From: Ophioderma brevispina
Taxonomy: Eukaryota > Echinodermata > Ophiuroidea > Amphilepidida > Ophiodermatidae
Assembly (NCBI GenBank): GCA_023653785.1
Contig: JAMKCH010007122.1
Coordinates: 168,119 to 232,118, forward strand
Reading direction: 5' to 3'
DNA: 64,000 nucleotides
Shown: positions 10,608 to 21,971 of the stretch, piece after piece
Layout of the letters: each line of letters opens with the position of its first letter
Position numbering within the stretch: the first letter of the stretch is position 1
Program-made: the position numbers and the translations under genes
The notes under the pieces: model-generated
What the model saw: the letters and a program-made list of their open reading frames with translations, nothing else
Told to the model about the DNA's origin: nothing
Database searches by the model: none

Positions 10608-11568
10608 TAGTGGGGGACTGTATTGCACAGATATTATGGGAGTGTGCAAATCCGGATAAATTTGTTAATTTTTTAGTTTTCTTATTTTGTGATTTTTAAC
10701 ATTTATAATCACAAAATTGATGGAAGCACTTGCCACACCCTTTCATGGCCCCCAGCTTGGATTTTCAAGGTTACACAGGGATAAAATTTTTAGAATGTTC
10801 CGATTGTGTTGAAAAGCGCACCATGATGTCTGTCTGGTTACAAGGATTCCAAAAAGGTATAGTTTTATACGACATGTGAACTTTAGTTTTGAAGTTATGG
10901 GGTAAAACTGTCAAACTGGTAAAAAAGTCCAATTTTTGGTTTGTCCAGTGGTCCAAAAATTAAAATTTTGCTCAATTTTTGTAAACTGTGTTCAATGGTT
11001 GGTTTAGCTCATAGATGAATCTAGGAGTTTTGCCTATCTTACGTGTCTGGTATTACCAAAATGAATGGGCGAATAAAGTCACAGCTATTGGCCAGGTATT
11101 GGATTCTATTGACCTGTGACCTATTTTGTTGGATACCGTGAAAACTAAGCATAACAGATAAGGCAAACTATTCCTTATTTCAATCCTTTAAGCTAGGGAA
11201 ACAATTTGCACCAATATTAACTGAATCAAAGCAACTTTTAACTTTGACCCATGTACACACCAAAATTGACTTTTTCACCATTTTTACAGTTTTTACCCCA
11301 TAACTCCGGAACTATAAGCCATAGATAGTGTAAATTATCCTTTTTGGAATCCTTGTGACCAGACCAAACACCATGGTGTGCTTTTTAACACATTCAGAAC
11401 ATTTTAAATTTTTGACCCCTGTATAACCTTGAAACTCAAGCTGGGGGCCATTAAAGGGGGTTGGCAAGTGCTTCCATCATTTATGGATTATCAATGCTAA
11501 AGTACTTGTGTGCAAGAATTCACAAATTTGATCCGAAGCGCCCACTCTTACAACTACAGTCCCTTCTA
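10608..11568. mobile_element. Long-TIR non-autonomous transposon (A)
   Basis: About 330 bp at each end are inverted copies. Left landmarks are GGAAGCACTTGCCACACCC, CCCCCAGCTTGGATTTTCAA, CAAGGATTCCAAAAAGG and GAAGTTATGGGGTAAAACTG. Right landmarks are the complements GTTTTTACCCCATAACTCC, TTTTTGGAATCCTTGTGACC, AAACTCAAGCTGGGGGCC and GGCAAGTGCTTCCATC. The ends converge on GGGACTGTA and TACAGTCCC with possible TA flanks. No transposase is encoded. An element with related wording lies at 60.4-61.5 kb. Confidence 0.8.
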
Positions 11569-11900
11569 AAAGAACCACAGATACTGACTGAACGCAACGT
11601 CGATGTCATTTCCAAAACCTATATCATTTAGAAGGAATGTCCCTCTGATAATACTTACTACTGAATGTACGGGGGTGGGTGTCATATATGAAAATACAGA
11701 AACAGATTTAATTATTTTTAAATACCTATGGATGTCATTTAATCACACCCCCAATATGGATGTCATTTATCACACCCCCAATACACTTACTTTTCTTTCT
11801 TATTTTCCTCACTTTTTGCTCTACTCTTTCTTCGTTCTTCCAAAAAATAACCTTTAAAAATCCCACAACATCAGTGCTTTGATCCTCTGATCAGCCATAA
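11569..11900. other. No gene recognised
   Basis: The phrase GGATGTCATTTAATCACACC is repeated once in tandem near 11730-11780. The open frame at 11603-11857 has no recognisable domain. Confidence 0.4.
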
Positions 11901-11901
11901 G

Positions 11902-12959
11902 TAAGGGTTCCCCCAAAAGATAAGTCCACCCTAAAAATTCGAGGACATTTTGTTGCATAACTTCACTTAGAACTGGATGTTTAGAAATTTCAAAAAGTTT
12001 TAAGAGAGGAAACATTTGTCTCTGCCACAAACGTCGTTGCTTTTCAAAAAAACACTTTTGGCATCAACACACACACTCCCTTTTTCCAAAAATTATGTGC
12101 AAGAAAGTGGCACTTTACCGTATTCAAAGTTCTAAAGTCAAGAAAGTATCAATTAACAACAACGACTTCATACATCTTTATATTCATTGCAGGTCTGAAT
12201 AAATAAGCTTAAAACATGAACGCATAGGCAAACAAATGGACAAACAAGACAAATATGCAGACAAACAAACAATGAGATTAGATTTGAGTAAGCAACACCA
12301 CTCGAAATGTGAAGCAGATCGACACATAAAGGAGAACTGGCTCAACGCGGCATGGAACCACATTCATCACCAGAACATCAGCAAATTGGTAAACAGCATG
12401 TGTAAACACTAAAATGTCACCAGTGCAGATGGAGGAAACATTGACAATTGAGTCTCACCCTGAATGACAAAACAATTAAGCTTTTTTTGATTGAAACAGG
12501 CATTTGAAACAGGCATTTCAATAACTTCTTTCTTTCATAAAAAAGAGCAATATGCAAAGAAAAATGACTATTTAAAGCTTACACCTCATTCTTTATTTTC
12601 CTGCATATTTGTCTTGTTTGTTTATTTGTTTGCCCATGCGTCAATGTCTTAAGCTTATTTACTTCAGATCGCAATGAATATGGAAATGAAATCGTTGTTG
12701 TAAATTGTTAATTTCTTACTTTAGATCTTTGAATACGGTAAAGTGCCACTTTTTCTGACAACATCATTTTTGGAAAAATGGAGTGTGTGTGTTGATGCCA
12801 AACGTGTTGTTTGAAAAGCAACGACTTTTGTGGCAGAGCGAAATGTTTCCTCTCTTCAAATCTTTTTAAATTTTTCCAATTATCCAGTTCTAAGTGAAGT
12901 TATGCAACGAAATGTCCTTGATTTTTTTTTGGGGGGGGGGGGGACTTGGGAACCCTGTA
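11902..12959. mobile_element. Long-TIR non-autonomous transposon (B), TA-flanked
   Basis: Arms of about 340 bp are inverted copies. The left has AGGGTTCCCCC, GCATAACTTCACTTAGAAC, CAACACACACACTCC and AGTGGCACTTTACCGTATTC. The right has GAATACGGTAAAGTGCCACT, GGAGTGTGTGTGTTGATG, GTTCTAAGTGAAGTTATGC and GGGAACCCTG. TA dinucleotides sit at both outer edges (11902-11903 and 12958-12959), compatible with a Tc1/mariner-type target. It has no transposase, so it depends on another source of enzyme. Confidence 0.8.
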
Positions 12960-13370
12960 TTATGGATATGAATATTATTAATTATCAGAAATACATTTAT
13001 TGTGTCTAACAACATAACCTAAGTACCTCAAGTCTATTTTTATAGGAGGTATTTGCTGTTATAGGGCATATTTTAAAATGATTGGATTTGGCTTCCATTT
13101 TGAATTTGAAGTATGACTTAATGTTGCAAGTGCCATACACTTGTTCATTGGATCTTATAGTATAGTTAGTAACTTCATAGTTTGATAATATATGGATGAA
13201 TAGATAATTATTATTTATGGCGACACCATCTTGGATTTCCAAAACGCCCAAGGATGTCCATGTGGCACCCGGCAGTTATTCTTTTTACACACTCCTAATC
13301 TATCATTTTCAGCAAAAAATTGTGTATATACACAACTGTACGGTCACATAAACGTTATCTCTGACTAATT
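12960..13370. other. No gene recognised
   Basis: AT-rich sequence with a small minus-strand open frame lacking any recognisable domain. Confidence 0.4.
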
Positions 13371-13374
13371 TAAT

Positions 13375-13735
13375 GAGACGCTATTTAACCCCACAGAATT
13401 CTGTCACAATTTACTATCGATGCCCTCTTAACGTTTCTACGTCCTCATCACTCATAACAATCATTTGAAAAATAAACTAATTTGATACATGTATCAATTT
13501 CTGGATGAGTTGAATTAATTATACCATATGAAGGAACAGACACCGGTAACAACTTTATGAAGTTTAAAGTATTGTCAATTTTGTAGACCAAATATGCCAC
13601 AAATTGCATAAATTCCGCACAAATTGAATGGTACAAATTAAACTTACCATTTAATATCACTAGCTTTTACACCTTTACGATACCACTTTATTTGACATAA
13701 ACATAGACAATGCCCACAAATGCGTATTTATCATA
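13375..13735 (-). repeat. R1 dispersed repeat, minus-strand copy
   Basis: This contains TTTACTATCGATGCCCTCTT, TACGTCCTCATCACTCATAA and AGCTTTTACACCTTTACG, the reverse complement of parts of 4985-5400. The CTCACCCTGTA end is absent, so this copy is partial. Confidence 0.65.
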
Positions 13736-13780
13736 AAATGGAGCGATTTTTGTAATTAGAATTGAGATCCTAGATTGTAC

Positions 13781-14144
13781 TTAAAGGCCGACTCAGAGAT
13801 TTCCCGATGAGGGCGCCCTCAATTTTCAAACAAATTGTGTTTTTTGCATGTGAATATGCATGTCCATATACTAATCACGTGTGAAATAGCTAAGCTCAAA
13901 TCGAAGTCCTTCATATAGAAAATCACATCTTTGTTTAAAAATTCCGGATCCGGAATTTTGTTATACCACAGATCCTATGGCACTGATCATATTATACACA
14001 TAAATGTTTATTGCCAATCCAACGAAAAATCCGATTCATCTCTAACTTTGGAATTGGGCATTCTAGGTGACTATCTTTAGTTCTAGTTGACTATTTTTAA
14101 TTAATGTATTAAAAATTAATTCTGAAATTCCGGTCAGACTTTAA
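13781..14144. mobile_element. TTAA-flanked TIR element, copy 1
   Basis: The left end is TTAAAGGCCGACTCAGAG and the right end is CCGGTCAGACTTTAA, with TTAA at both borders. The interior matches the element at 43167-43663, including CAAATCGAAGTC, ATTCCGGATCCGGAATTTT and GGTGACTATCTTTAGTTCTA. The flanking TTAA suggests piggyBac-like mobilisation, but no transposase is present and the class is inferred only from the border tetranucleotide. Confidence 0.75.
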
Positions 14145-14514
14145 CGGTAGAGCTGGAAATGCTAAGTTTAGTCCGTCCATGATGAAATAGTGCCACCTCA
14201 AGAAAATGACCTCTAACTTGACTTGCTGAAACCAATAAAATCAACTAGTAGATGAGCAAGATACGTACATGGCGTTATTTCAAGGTCTATTTGATATTGA
14301 AGGCCGTTTCCAGCAGCCGTGAATATTATCGGGACCACGATATTTAATATTCTCTAGTTACCAAAATCCGGCGTTTGCGACACATAGACATTGTGGAGCT
14401 TAAACCATTCACAGGTATAGTTTATAGCCCAGTTACCATGCACCTGTAAAAAATCTCATTTTTTGGAAAAGTTACAATTATCAAAAATTAAAAAAAATGT
14501 CTAATATTGCTTTA
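14145..14514. other. No gene recognised
   Basis: Unique AT-rich sequence without a supportable feature. Confidence 0.4.
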
Positions 14515-14587
14515 ATATGTGTTATTTATAAAAAATCAAAATGTGCGGACACAATTAATCAGGGTCAATTTTTACTCCACCCTGTAT
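14515..14587 (+). repeat. R1 terminal fragment
   Basis: ATGTGTTATTTATAAAAAAT and the end ACTCCACCCTGTA match the last ~75 bp of the R1 copy at 4985-5605. Confidence 0.55.
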
Positions 14588-14750
14588 AATGGCAGGGGGA
14601 ATTTTAGAGGTTTGAATCTTTAATTTGTAATTTGTAAACAAACACAAGTCAGAAAATATACATCCATTTCATTGTGACTGCATGTTTTATTCTTCTAATT
14701 TGTAAGGGGTTTTGTTCGTTGAGTCATAAGGCATGTAGGTATATTGCTTT

Positions 14751-14773
14751 CACTCTCTCTCTCTCTCTCTCTC
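14751..14773. repeat. (CT)n microsatellite
   Basis: An uninterrupted CT dinucleotide run of about 22 bp. Confidence 0.9.
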
Positions 14774-15589
14774 AGTATTGTGATACATGTATTAAGGAAT
14801 TGGAGTAAGCGACACTGAATTCCTGCCCGAATGTGTATTCTTATAAATGTTTCCATCATAAACGATCTTAAACTCAAGGTTTTGATGGTTAACGGATGTC
14901 GTCTAGCATCTTTCTTACAGTATCCCTGATTGCTCATATCCATGTATAAATTTGAGTTACCAATCAAAATGTACAATAGTATGCCCTAATAGATAGTTTT
15001 GAAAAAAAGGTTATGATAAAAAAACAACGTACTAGCGGTTTTAGAAAATGCATAGTCGGTTACAGAAATACTTTAATAGCCAAATGTTAAGATTGAGGAT
15101 TACCAAATTCTATAAAATGCCGTTTTTGTTTCGTTGTGATTTAATGCAATTTCCTTCCAAATTTATAATAAGGTTTAGGTTTACATTAGTTAAGAGGTTC
15201 CCAGAGTTGCTATCACGTGCCCCATTAAACATCGTAAGGACGCACATATTATTAAGCAAGATAAGCAAACGGTTAACAGGCTTAATAATTTCATGACATG
15301 GTGTAACAGATGAATCACCAACAAATGAAAATCTTCCATCAGAGGAGGGAATAGGTTAAATCAGATCTGTAACTGAAAATAGTGTTCCTCCATAAAAACT
15401 GATATAAAAACGGTAAAAAAGAATAGTTCTTGAACCTTAAGAAATACAAAAAGGTAAGATACAAAAATAAAAGCAAACATAGAAACAAGAACAAACAAAT
15501 AAGTAAATAAACATTTAAAAAATAACATTGTTAACTCTCCACGCCAGAAAAAATTAAGGATCTGTGATTTTTAGAGCCTTTTCACGTAA
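14774..15589. other. No gene recognised
   Basis: The plus-strand open frame at 15048-15296 is rich in basic and hydrophobic residues and matches no family I know. The rest is AT-rich and featureless. Confidence 0.4.
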
Positions 15590-17707
15590 CGTGAAAACAC
15601 CCTTTTTACGTGAATTTTTGGATACGGATGGTATCGTCTTTGTCTAGAAGAAGGACCGGGAACTTTGCTACCTAAATCTTTACATAATCTCTTTCAAATT
15701 CGGTCTAATCGGGCGAGTGAAACAGCTATACTTGGCTCCAGGGACAGAATATGTTTTAAGATCATCTTGAGCCTATACTTTTAATCATATCCCTCATAGC
15801 AGTCAACATTTCTGTAATATGATGCATCCAATATCTTCAAAACCAATATGTTGTCAGAATGTGATTGATGATCACATTTAGATAGCAAATAAATGTCTTC
15901 AGTCTTCCGAAGAATTCTTTTTCTGGTCTCACAGTTAGATCAATATTGATATTATCATCTGTTTTAATAAGAGGTTGTAATGTAAAACTATACTCTTCTG
16001 TGAAATTAAGCTTCCCCTTTTCTCTATATCTCACCATCCATATCCCTTCTCACCCACATCAGTTTGGATTTATTTTATTTTGCATCAATAATCTTCCTTG
16101 AAATCACAGAACATTAAAAAAGAAGCTTTTCACCGATGTTTCGTTGTCATGGTAATCAAAGCAGGGCAGTAATGAATTATTGACCTGATTAATGAAAAAA
16201 ATATATCTCTTGTCATTGCAATTTTCACTAGATAAAGCACGGATACGTTAATCACAAATCGGATGGCAACACTCTTTTACATCGCGTGTTTTAAATGCAA
16301 GCACGTATGTCTGGGTCGCCATACATGTGCATGCATTAACACGGAGAAGAATTCAGCATTCGCATGGTTAGCCAAAGATACCTAAAGATAGAGAAAGGTA
16401 AGTTTTTTTTTTTTTTTTTTTTAAAAAACACCCTTTTTACGTGAATTTTTGGATACGGATGATATCTCTTTGTCTATGAAGAATGACCCCGGGACTTTTG
16501 CTACCTAAATCTTTTACAATAATCTCTTTCAATTCGGTATATTCGGGCAGAGTGAAAACAGCTATACTTTGCTCCAGGGACAGAATATGTTTTAAGATCA
16601 TCTTGAGCCTATAATTTTAATCATATCCCTCATAGCAGTCAACATTTCTGTAATATGATGCATCCAATATCTTCAAAACCAATATGTTGTCAGAATGTGA
16701 TTGATGATCACATTTAGATAGCAAATAAATGTCTTCAGTCTTCCGAAGAATTCTTTTTCTGGTCTCACAGTTAGATCAATATTGATATTATCATCTGTTT
16801 TAATAAGAGGTTGTAATGTAAAACTATACTCTTCTGTGAAATTAAGCTTCCCCTTTTCTCTATATCTCACCATCCATATCCCTTCTCACCCACATCAGTT
16901 TGGATTTATTTTATTTTGCATCAATAATTTTCCTTGAAATCACAGAACATTAAAAAAGAAGCTTTTCATCGATGTTTCGTTGTCATGGTAATCAAAGCAG
17001 GGCAGTAATGAATTATTGACCTGATTAATGAAAAAAATATATCTCTTGTCATTGCAATTTTCACTAGACGCATAACCCCCGCAGCCGCGAGCAAGTGGCT
17101 GTAGCCTGCTAAAACTAACACGGGGATCCGTCTGCTCATTCAGTCCACGGTAAGGGTATTTAGCCGGCTGACTTTGTTTTCAGTTTGTAGACTTATGGAC
17201 CCATCTTTTTCACATTCATGCGGGGACAATTGAATATTAATTATTAAAGAACAATATACAGATGTTGAATCTTAAAAAGGAATTTTATTATGGGAATAAC
17301 AGCCAATTTTTGGAAAAAATAAAGATTTGATGACGTCACGGCATTGATTGGTTTATTATTTTGCTTCGGGGGACCCATTCAGGTAAAAATGACGTACGTA
17401 TCCCTACATTGGAAAAAGCAACCGATTATCGTCATCGTACGTCGGTTTTTGAATCAGTAGGGAAAAGGTAAATTTTGTACTGTTTAGACATAATACACGG
17501 TGTCTTTTGGAAAAAAATAATAGCACTTTGGGCAGAGAGGGTCATGTACAGACCTTGATTTAACATTTTTTTTTTTTTTTTTTTTTATCGCGTGTTTTAA
17601 ATGCAAGCACGTATGTCTGGGTCGCCATACATGTGCATGCATTAACACGGAGAAGAATTCAGCATTCGCATGGTTAGCCAAAGATACCTAAAGATAGAGA
17701 AAGGTAA
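15590..17707. repeat. 836-bp tandem duplication, second copy interrupted
   Basis: Copy 1 runs from about 15592 to 16407 and copy 2 from about 16428 to 17707, starting at ACACCCTTTTTACGTG. Corresponding positions are offset by 836 bp. The copies are so similar that a 66-codon minus-strand open frame is identical at 15837-16037 and 16673-16873. In copy 2, sequence equivalent to 16235 onward is interrupted by 17068-17586, after which ATCGCGTGTTTTAAATGCAA resumes. The conserved frame has no recognised domain. Confidence 0.85.
17068..17586 (+). mobile_element. R3 dispersed repeat inserted in the duplication
   Basis: This ~520-bp segment interrupts the second tandem copy, so it is an insertion. 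A second copy lies at about 63010-63535. Shared landmarks are GCAAGTGGCTGTA, GTTTGTAGACTTATGGACCC, CACGGCATTGATTGGTTTAT, ACCCATTCAGGTAAAAATGA and CAGACCTTGATTTAACAT. It ends in a T-run of about 22 bases, and the other copy has an internal T-run. No coding region is seen; it may be a SINE-like or other non-autonomous element. Confidence 0.7.
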
Positions 17708-17709
17708 GG

Positions 17710-19230
17710 AGGTAATCAAGTAATAGTGTTTATAAAATAAATCTGTTGTTGTTTTCCTTGGAATTAGCTCTTATTGTGAATGACTCATCACATTAATAAG
17801 TGAATATACAAGCAAAAGAGTTCACTTGTAACGTGTCATACATGTTTATCAACATAAGTGTATTGAACATAATTATAACGGTTGATCTTGGATTTTAAAA
17901 ACACATCCCAATGCACAGTATTGGTTGTGTTTAACTTCTTTGAAGACACTGGAAAATATCAAATATGGGAGTACCTTCTTGTATCGCGAAGAAATATAAC
18001 GGGACATATTACGATTTTATGCTTAATATGATACTCCGTGTATATACCATCACGTAGTTATTTAATTTAGTACATAGCGCTTGTAATTTCAAAAGGCTTC
18101 AACACTGACCTTGCGTCGGTTGTGTATAATGGACACCGGACCGTGACTCCAGGGACTATGATTTCATTTAACGGGTTTCATCGTACATTTAGTAGTCAAA
18201 TAATCGCTATAGAAAAAATAATACACGGTCGCCGACGTTAATGAAACAGGAAGAACGACAGAAAAATGATGTATGCATATGAGGCGGAACAAAATTACTA
18301 TTCGGTGATTTTTGTGCTTATGTATTTAGTTATTTTACATTACTTTGATAGTTGCTCGTGATAATTGTTGCCTCTAGTTACAGTAACTATTCCACTTTTT
18401 TACATCGGTATTTCTTTAATCAGCAGTCATCCCTTATTTCTTACAATTACAAAAAGAATACGAAGAAAATCGATGCCTGATCTCACACGATTTGTTTTGT
18501 GAATTGGTTGCATCAAATGCATTTGTTACTGCAAAAAGAGTTGCTTGAAGACTCAGGATTTCCCCACAAAAGTGTCAATTTTTTATATTTTCACTGTTTA
18601 AATAAGTTGTTTTAATTAATTAATGCAATTTTCAAGAAAAAAAATTTGCATTGAAAGTGGCATTGTACCCCGTGTGCTATGAACATTTGTGTCCAACTGA
18701 ATTAAAGGTATTCCACCCGATTATAACATATCTTGATAACTACAAGGTACAAGGTTTTAAACTGACATTTTAGGTTCGGGGGAGATAACAATATCTTTGA
18801 AATTTACATCTTCTAAGCTTTAAAATGATACATGATTAGTTTAGGATTTCAAAATATAAATTTGTTTAAAGGTCCTACTTCTGGTAAAAATTTCTTTTGT
18901 TTGCGATTGTTTTAAAATGGGAATATCTCAAAATGGCCAAAATGGCAGTTATAAGCTTTTAATTCTAACTCAAGAACTTTGTTTTTGTGTGTGTTTAACA
19001 GTAAAGATCATCGCCAATATACCTTAAAGGGGATAAGCAGCGATTTGCTGATTCGAAACATTGAAAAAATCATAAAAAATCGTATTTTGGTATTTTTGTT
19101 ACTGGCATGGATGTGCTAATATAACCTGGTTGCTAAGTGGTTGGCTTGAAATCCGTGTATTAAAGACAAGGCAGTACTTTTTATCTGATTCTGTAATTTC
19201 TAAACGTGCGTATCAAAATTCCAACTTGAC
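17710..19230. other. No gene recognised
   Basis: AT-rich, apparently single-copy sequence within this window. I find no open frame, RNA gene or repeat I can support. Confidence 0.4.
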
Positions 19231-19239
19231 ATTCCCCCT

Positions 19240-19355
19240 ACAATGGTGAAGAATAGGGCACTCTACCCAGTTGACTCTTCACGTAACATTAGTTTCACGC
19301 TTTATTCCGTTGTCGTCTATGGAGCCAGAACTATAGCTCCTGTCGGACCATATCT
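19240..19355 (+). repeat. R4 dispersed repeat
   Basis: AAGAATAGGGCACTC, AACATTAGTTTCACGCTTTA and TTCCGT recur at 41256-41360 in the same orientation. An open frame (19243-19539) runs through it but has no recognisable domain. Confidence 0.65.
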
Positions 19356-19807
19356 CTTTAAGTTATACAGTGGCTTGTGTCTAAAATATCTTCAAGAAAC
19401 ATATCAATATGCAAGGCAGCACACCGACGCTACTTGTAGATGCATGTTAAAAGCACCATACAAGTCAGTCAAGGGAATTAAGGGGTCATTGAGGGTCATA
19501 ATTGGGTCAAAGGCCAAATTTTTCAAATGCCCCGATTGAGCTGTACTTTGACTGAACATTGTAAGCACGGCATTCTAAACATGTTAAAGTACATTCGAGA
19601 TGAAGTTGAAAATGTGATAAAGGTGATTGGAACTTTTTGATTGGTAATTGTAATGATGGCTATGACAAAATGGGTTTAATTCGTTAGTATGAGCATAATC
19701 AATACAAGAAAAGTATATTGCAATTACTAGGATGTTCAGTTAAGTGGTAAAATTCGGCGTAAAGTTACCTTGATCTTGTCAAATTGAATTGTTTGTATTC
19801 CCTAATT

Positions 19808-19935
19808 CGTACCTCAACCGTGAATAAAGTATTTTCAATTACGCCCACCCTCCCTCCCTTATACTGAAAAGGAGAAACATGTTAAAACAACAACCGTACC
19901 AAGGGGAGCACCGAACTCCGGCAACCAGTACAGGA
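19808..19935 (-). repeat. Split direct repeat B2
   Basis: It matches 20271-20395 from ACCTCAACCGTGAATAA through CACCCTCCCTCCCTTATAC and GGGGAGCACCGAACTC to CAACCAGTACAGGA, with small indels. It would be the outermost 3' repeat of the element. Confidence 0.8.
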
Positions 19936-20128
19936 CGGACAAGCCAGTAAAATAGGCATGGAACGAAGAAGTGAAACAAGTCACATAACCTGATAACACA
20001 TGTCTCATACCTCCCAAACATCAGGACCTGCATGGAATCTTCCAAACACGACACCCATCCTCCAGAAATTGCTCAGTACGCCAAGTAGAAAAATTCGTCA
20101 CCCATACGCCAGAGGAAGGAAAACCGAC

Positions 20129-20259
20129 GTCCGTCTGTGGCTTTTAGCGCGGATTCGGTCAGTGGCTAACACGCCTGACCAAACACTCCACAGAGCTCGA
20201 ACACGGACCTACCTTCATTATGCAAATCGGGCGTTCAGCTAACCAATTGAAAATATATT
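20129..20259 (-). repeat. Split direct repeat A2
   Basis: It matches 25427-25565 in the same orientation: GTCCGTCTGTGG, GATTCGGTCAGTGGCT, CACAGAGCTCGAACAC, CTAACCAATTGAAAATATAT. Only 11 bp separate it from B1. Confidence 0.8.
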
Positions 20260-20270
20260 ATTCCAAATGT

Positions 20271-20395
20271 CGATACCTCAACCGTGAATAAGTATTTTCA
20301 ATTAGCTACCCTCCCTCCCTTATACCTGAAAGAGAAAACATGTTAATACACACAACCGTACCAGGGGAGCACCGAACTCGGCAACCAGTACAGGA
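20271..20395 (-). repeat. Split direct repeat B1
   Basis: Internal copy of B2 (19808-19935), lying directly downstream of the recombinase region on the minus strand. Confidence 0.8.
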
Positions 20396-20547
20396 TAACT
20401 ATTAGCACCCCTTTCTCAGGAATTAAAGACGGGCAAAAAGGACATGACTATGAACACTATTTATACACAACCTGAAGTTATTAGATGTTATGATACCAAC
20501 GGAATACATAATCTTGGGATTTTATAAGAAATAATTCTACCCTAAAT

Positions 20548-21480
20548 TTAGGGACATGCTGCAAGCCTGCGTTTCATGGAATCAAGAACGTAACCATTTT
20601 AGCGGTCTCTGACCGCCGCGACCATGTTTTGAACAATCTATCGGGAAACAACCCTATGGGCAGCAGCCGATTCACCACCAGCTCTGCGGCTGTGAAGCCC
20701 AAACTTACGTGAATCCAGGCAAAAGGAAACTAATGCATCTTGAAAATCTCTAAACACTGCTGTAGGACAGCTGCCTGCTCTTCAACCTGTGTGAGTCCCT
20801 GGATTAACAAAATTGCGGCCTCTAAAGAGGAAATGTCACCGAATTCATCATTCTAATTAACCAGTCAAATGGTAAAATACCTCCTCAGCATGTTGACCGG
20901 GCAAAGAGGAGTACCAGTTGACACCAATTAGGGCCCAATGGCCCCCTTGCCTAAAAAAATACTGTCGTGCTCTTCAATATGAAGATATTAACATGGGATA
21001 CCATGACGGTCAAGATCACATCTTCTATATTAATCAATTCAGAATGGGTAACAAAACCTGCCAAAGGAGATGAGAATCAGGGTGTAGAGCCTAATGTCAA
21101 GAAGGCTAGAAGAGGAACCAATTTGTCTACAAATAGCACGTACATCTCGACGGTCAAGGCTCTTTCGGTGACATAGGCTTTAGCCAAAACCTCTTTCAAA
21201 CCTTGAAGAACCATAGACAAAAATCTTGGCATGCAACGGTTAGATACAACTAGGGATCGCAATCATGACGCCATTTTATAGCATAATAAGCTGTCTCAAT
21301 ACAGGTTATGTGCGTGATTTGATAGAAGTCAACAAAATAACGGGAAAATAACATCCGGGGGTTGGGCAGGTAAAGGCAAATACTACCCTTAGATATCGCA
21401 CCACTTCTCCCATGCCGTTAAAAGGCTATGTTATGACTTGGTCACGTGCTAGCAGCTCGGGAAGCGGAGCGGAGACAATC
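20548..21480 (-). pseudogene. Tyrosine recombinase of the PAT-like element
   Basis: This enzyme would integrate the element's circular DNA intermediate. Minus-strand translation in shifting frames gives the N-terminal core-binding segment (around 21250-21330, AYYAIKWRHD). Next comes SLLDIRL followed by LISFAGF and SEL (around 21030-21110), the conserved first catalytic block. Then comes the C-terminal block RKFGLHS, RAGG, SAAAHR, VPDRLFK and SETAK (around 20600-20715), corresponding to the family's GLHSLRSGG..HGRW region. The reading ends at a stop at 20548-20550 after MKRRLAACP. Several one-base shifts are needed, and the HGRW segment reads as TWSR. The copy is inactive as given, or the assembly has indel errors. 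Confidence 0.8.
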
Positions 21481-21971
21481 TCATTTAAAGATTCAGCATA
21501 TTTATTCTTCAGCCAAATCTGAACAGCTGATTACAATCAATGAAAACCACATGAAAAAAAATTAAATCTAAACCTTCCCAAAGAGGGAAAACGCAAAATA
21601 GTTGCTACACCACCTATCATTCATTCATATACTACCACGTAGCAAAAAAGCATAAAAAAAGCATTCGTGCTTGAAATTTCAACCGCAATGGCCATGCAGC
21701 CTGACTGCTGAATCGCCATACGGCTTTTAACCTCTTCAGATGAAGCCACACGGCTCTTAAACTGAGTAAACCCTTCCGGTTGATTAATAAAATACAATTT
21801 TCAATATTTAGTCACCAAACGCAGATCAAAAGGCATTAGCAATACAGCGCTAATGATGATCATACAGCGGTATTATTCTAGACGGCTAAATACAAAATTC
21901 TTGCCATCTAAGCGAATCAGAGTACTCACATTTTAGCAAGTGGGGAGCAACAAAAAAAAAAAACAGAACCC

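Noticed and set aside
14695..14976. 93-codon minus frame with RERERESES
   Set aside because: The middle is the CT microsatellite; no domain at either end.
19243..19539. 98-codon plus frame
   Set aside because: Overlaps the R4 dispersed repeat, whose second copy (41256) does not keep the same frame open; no recognised domain.
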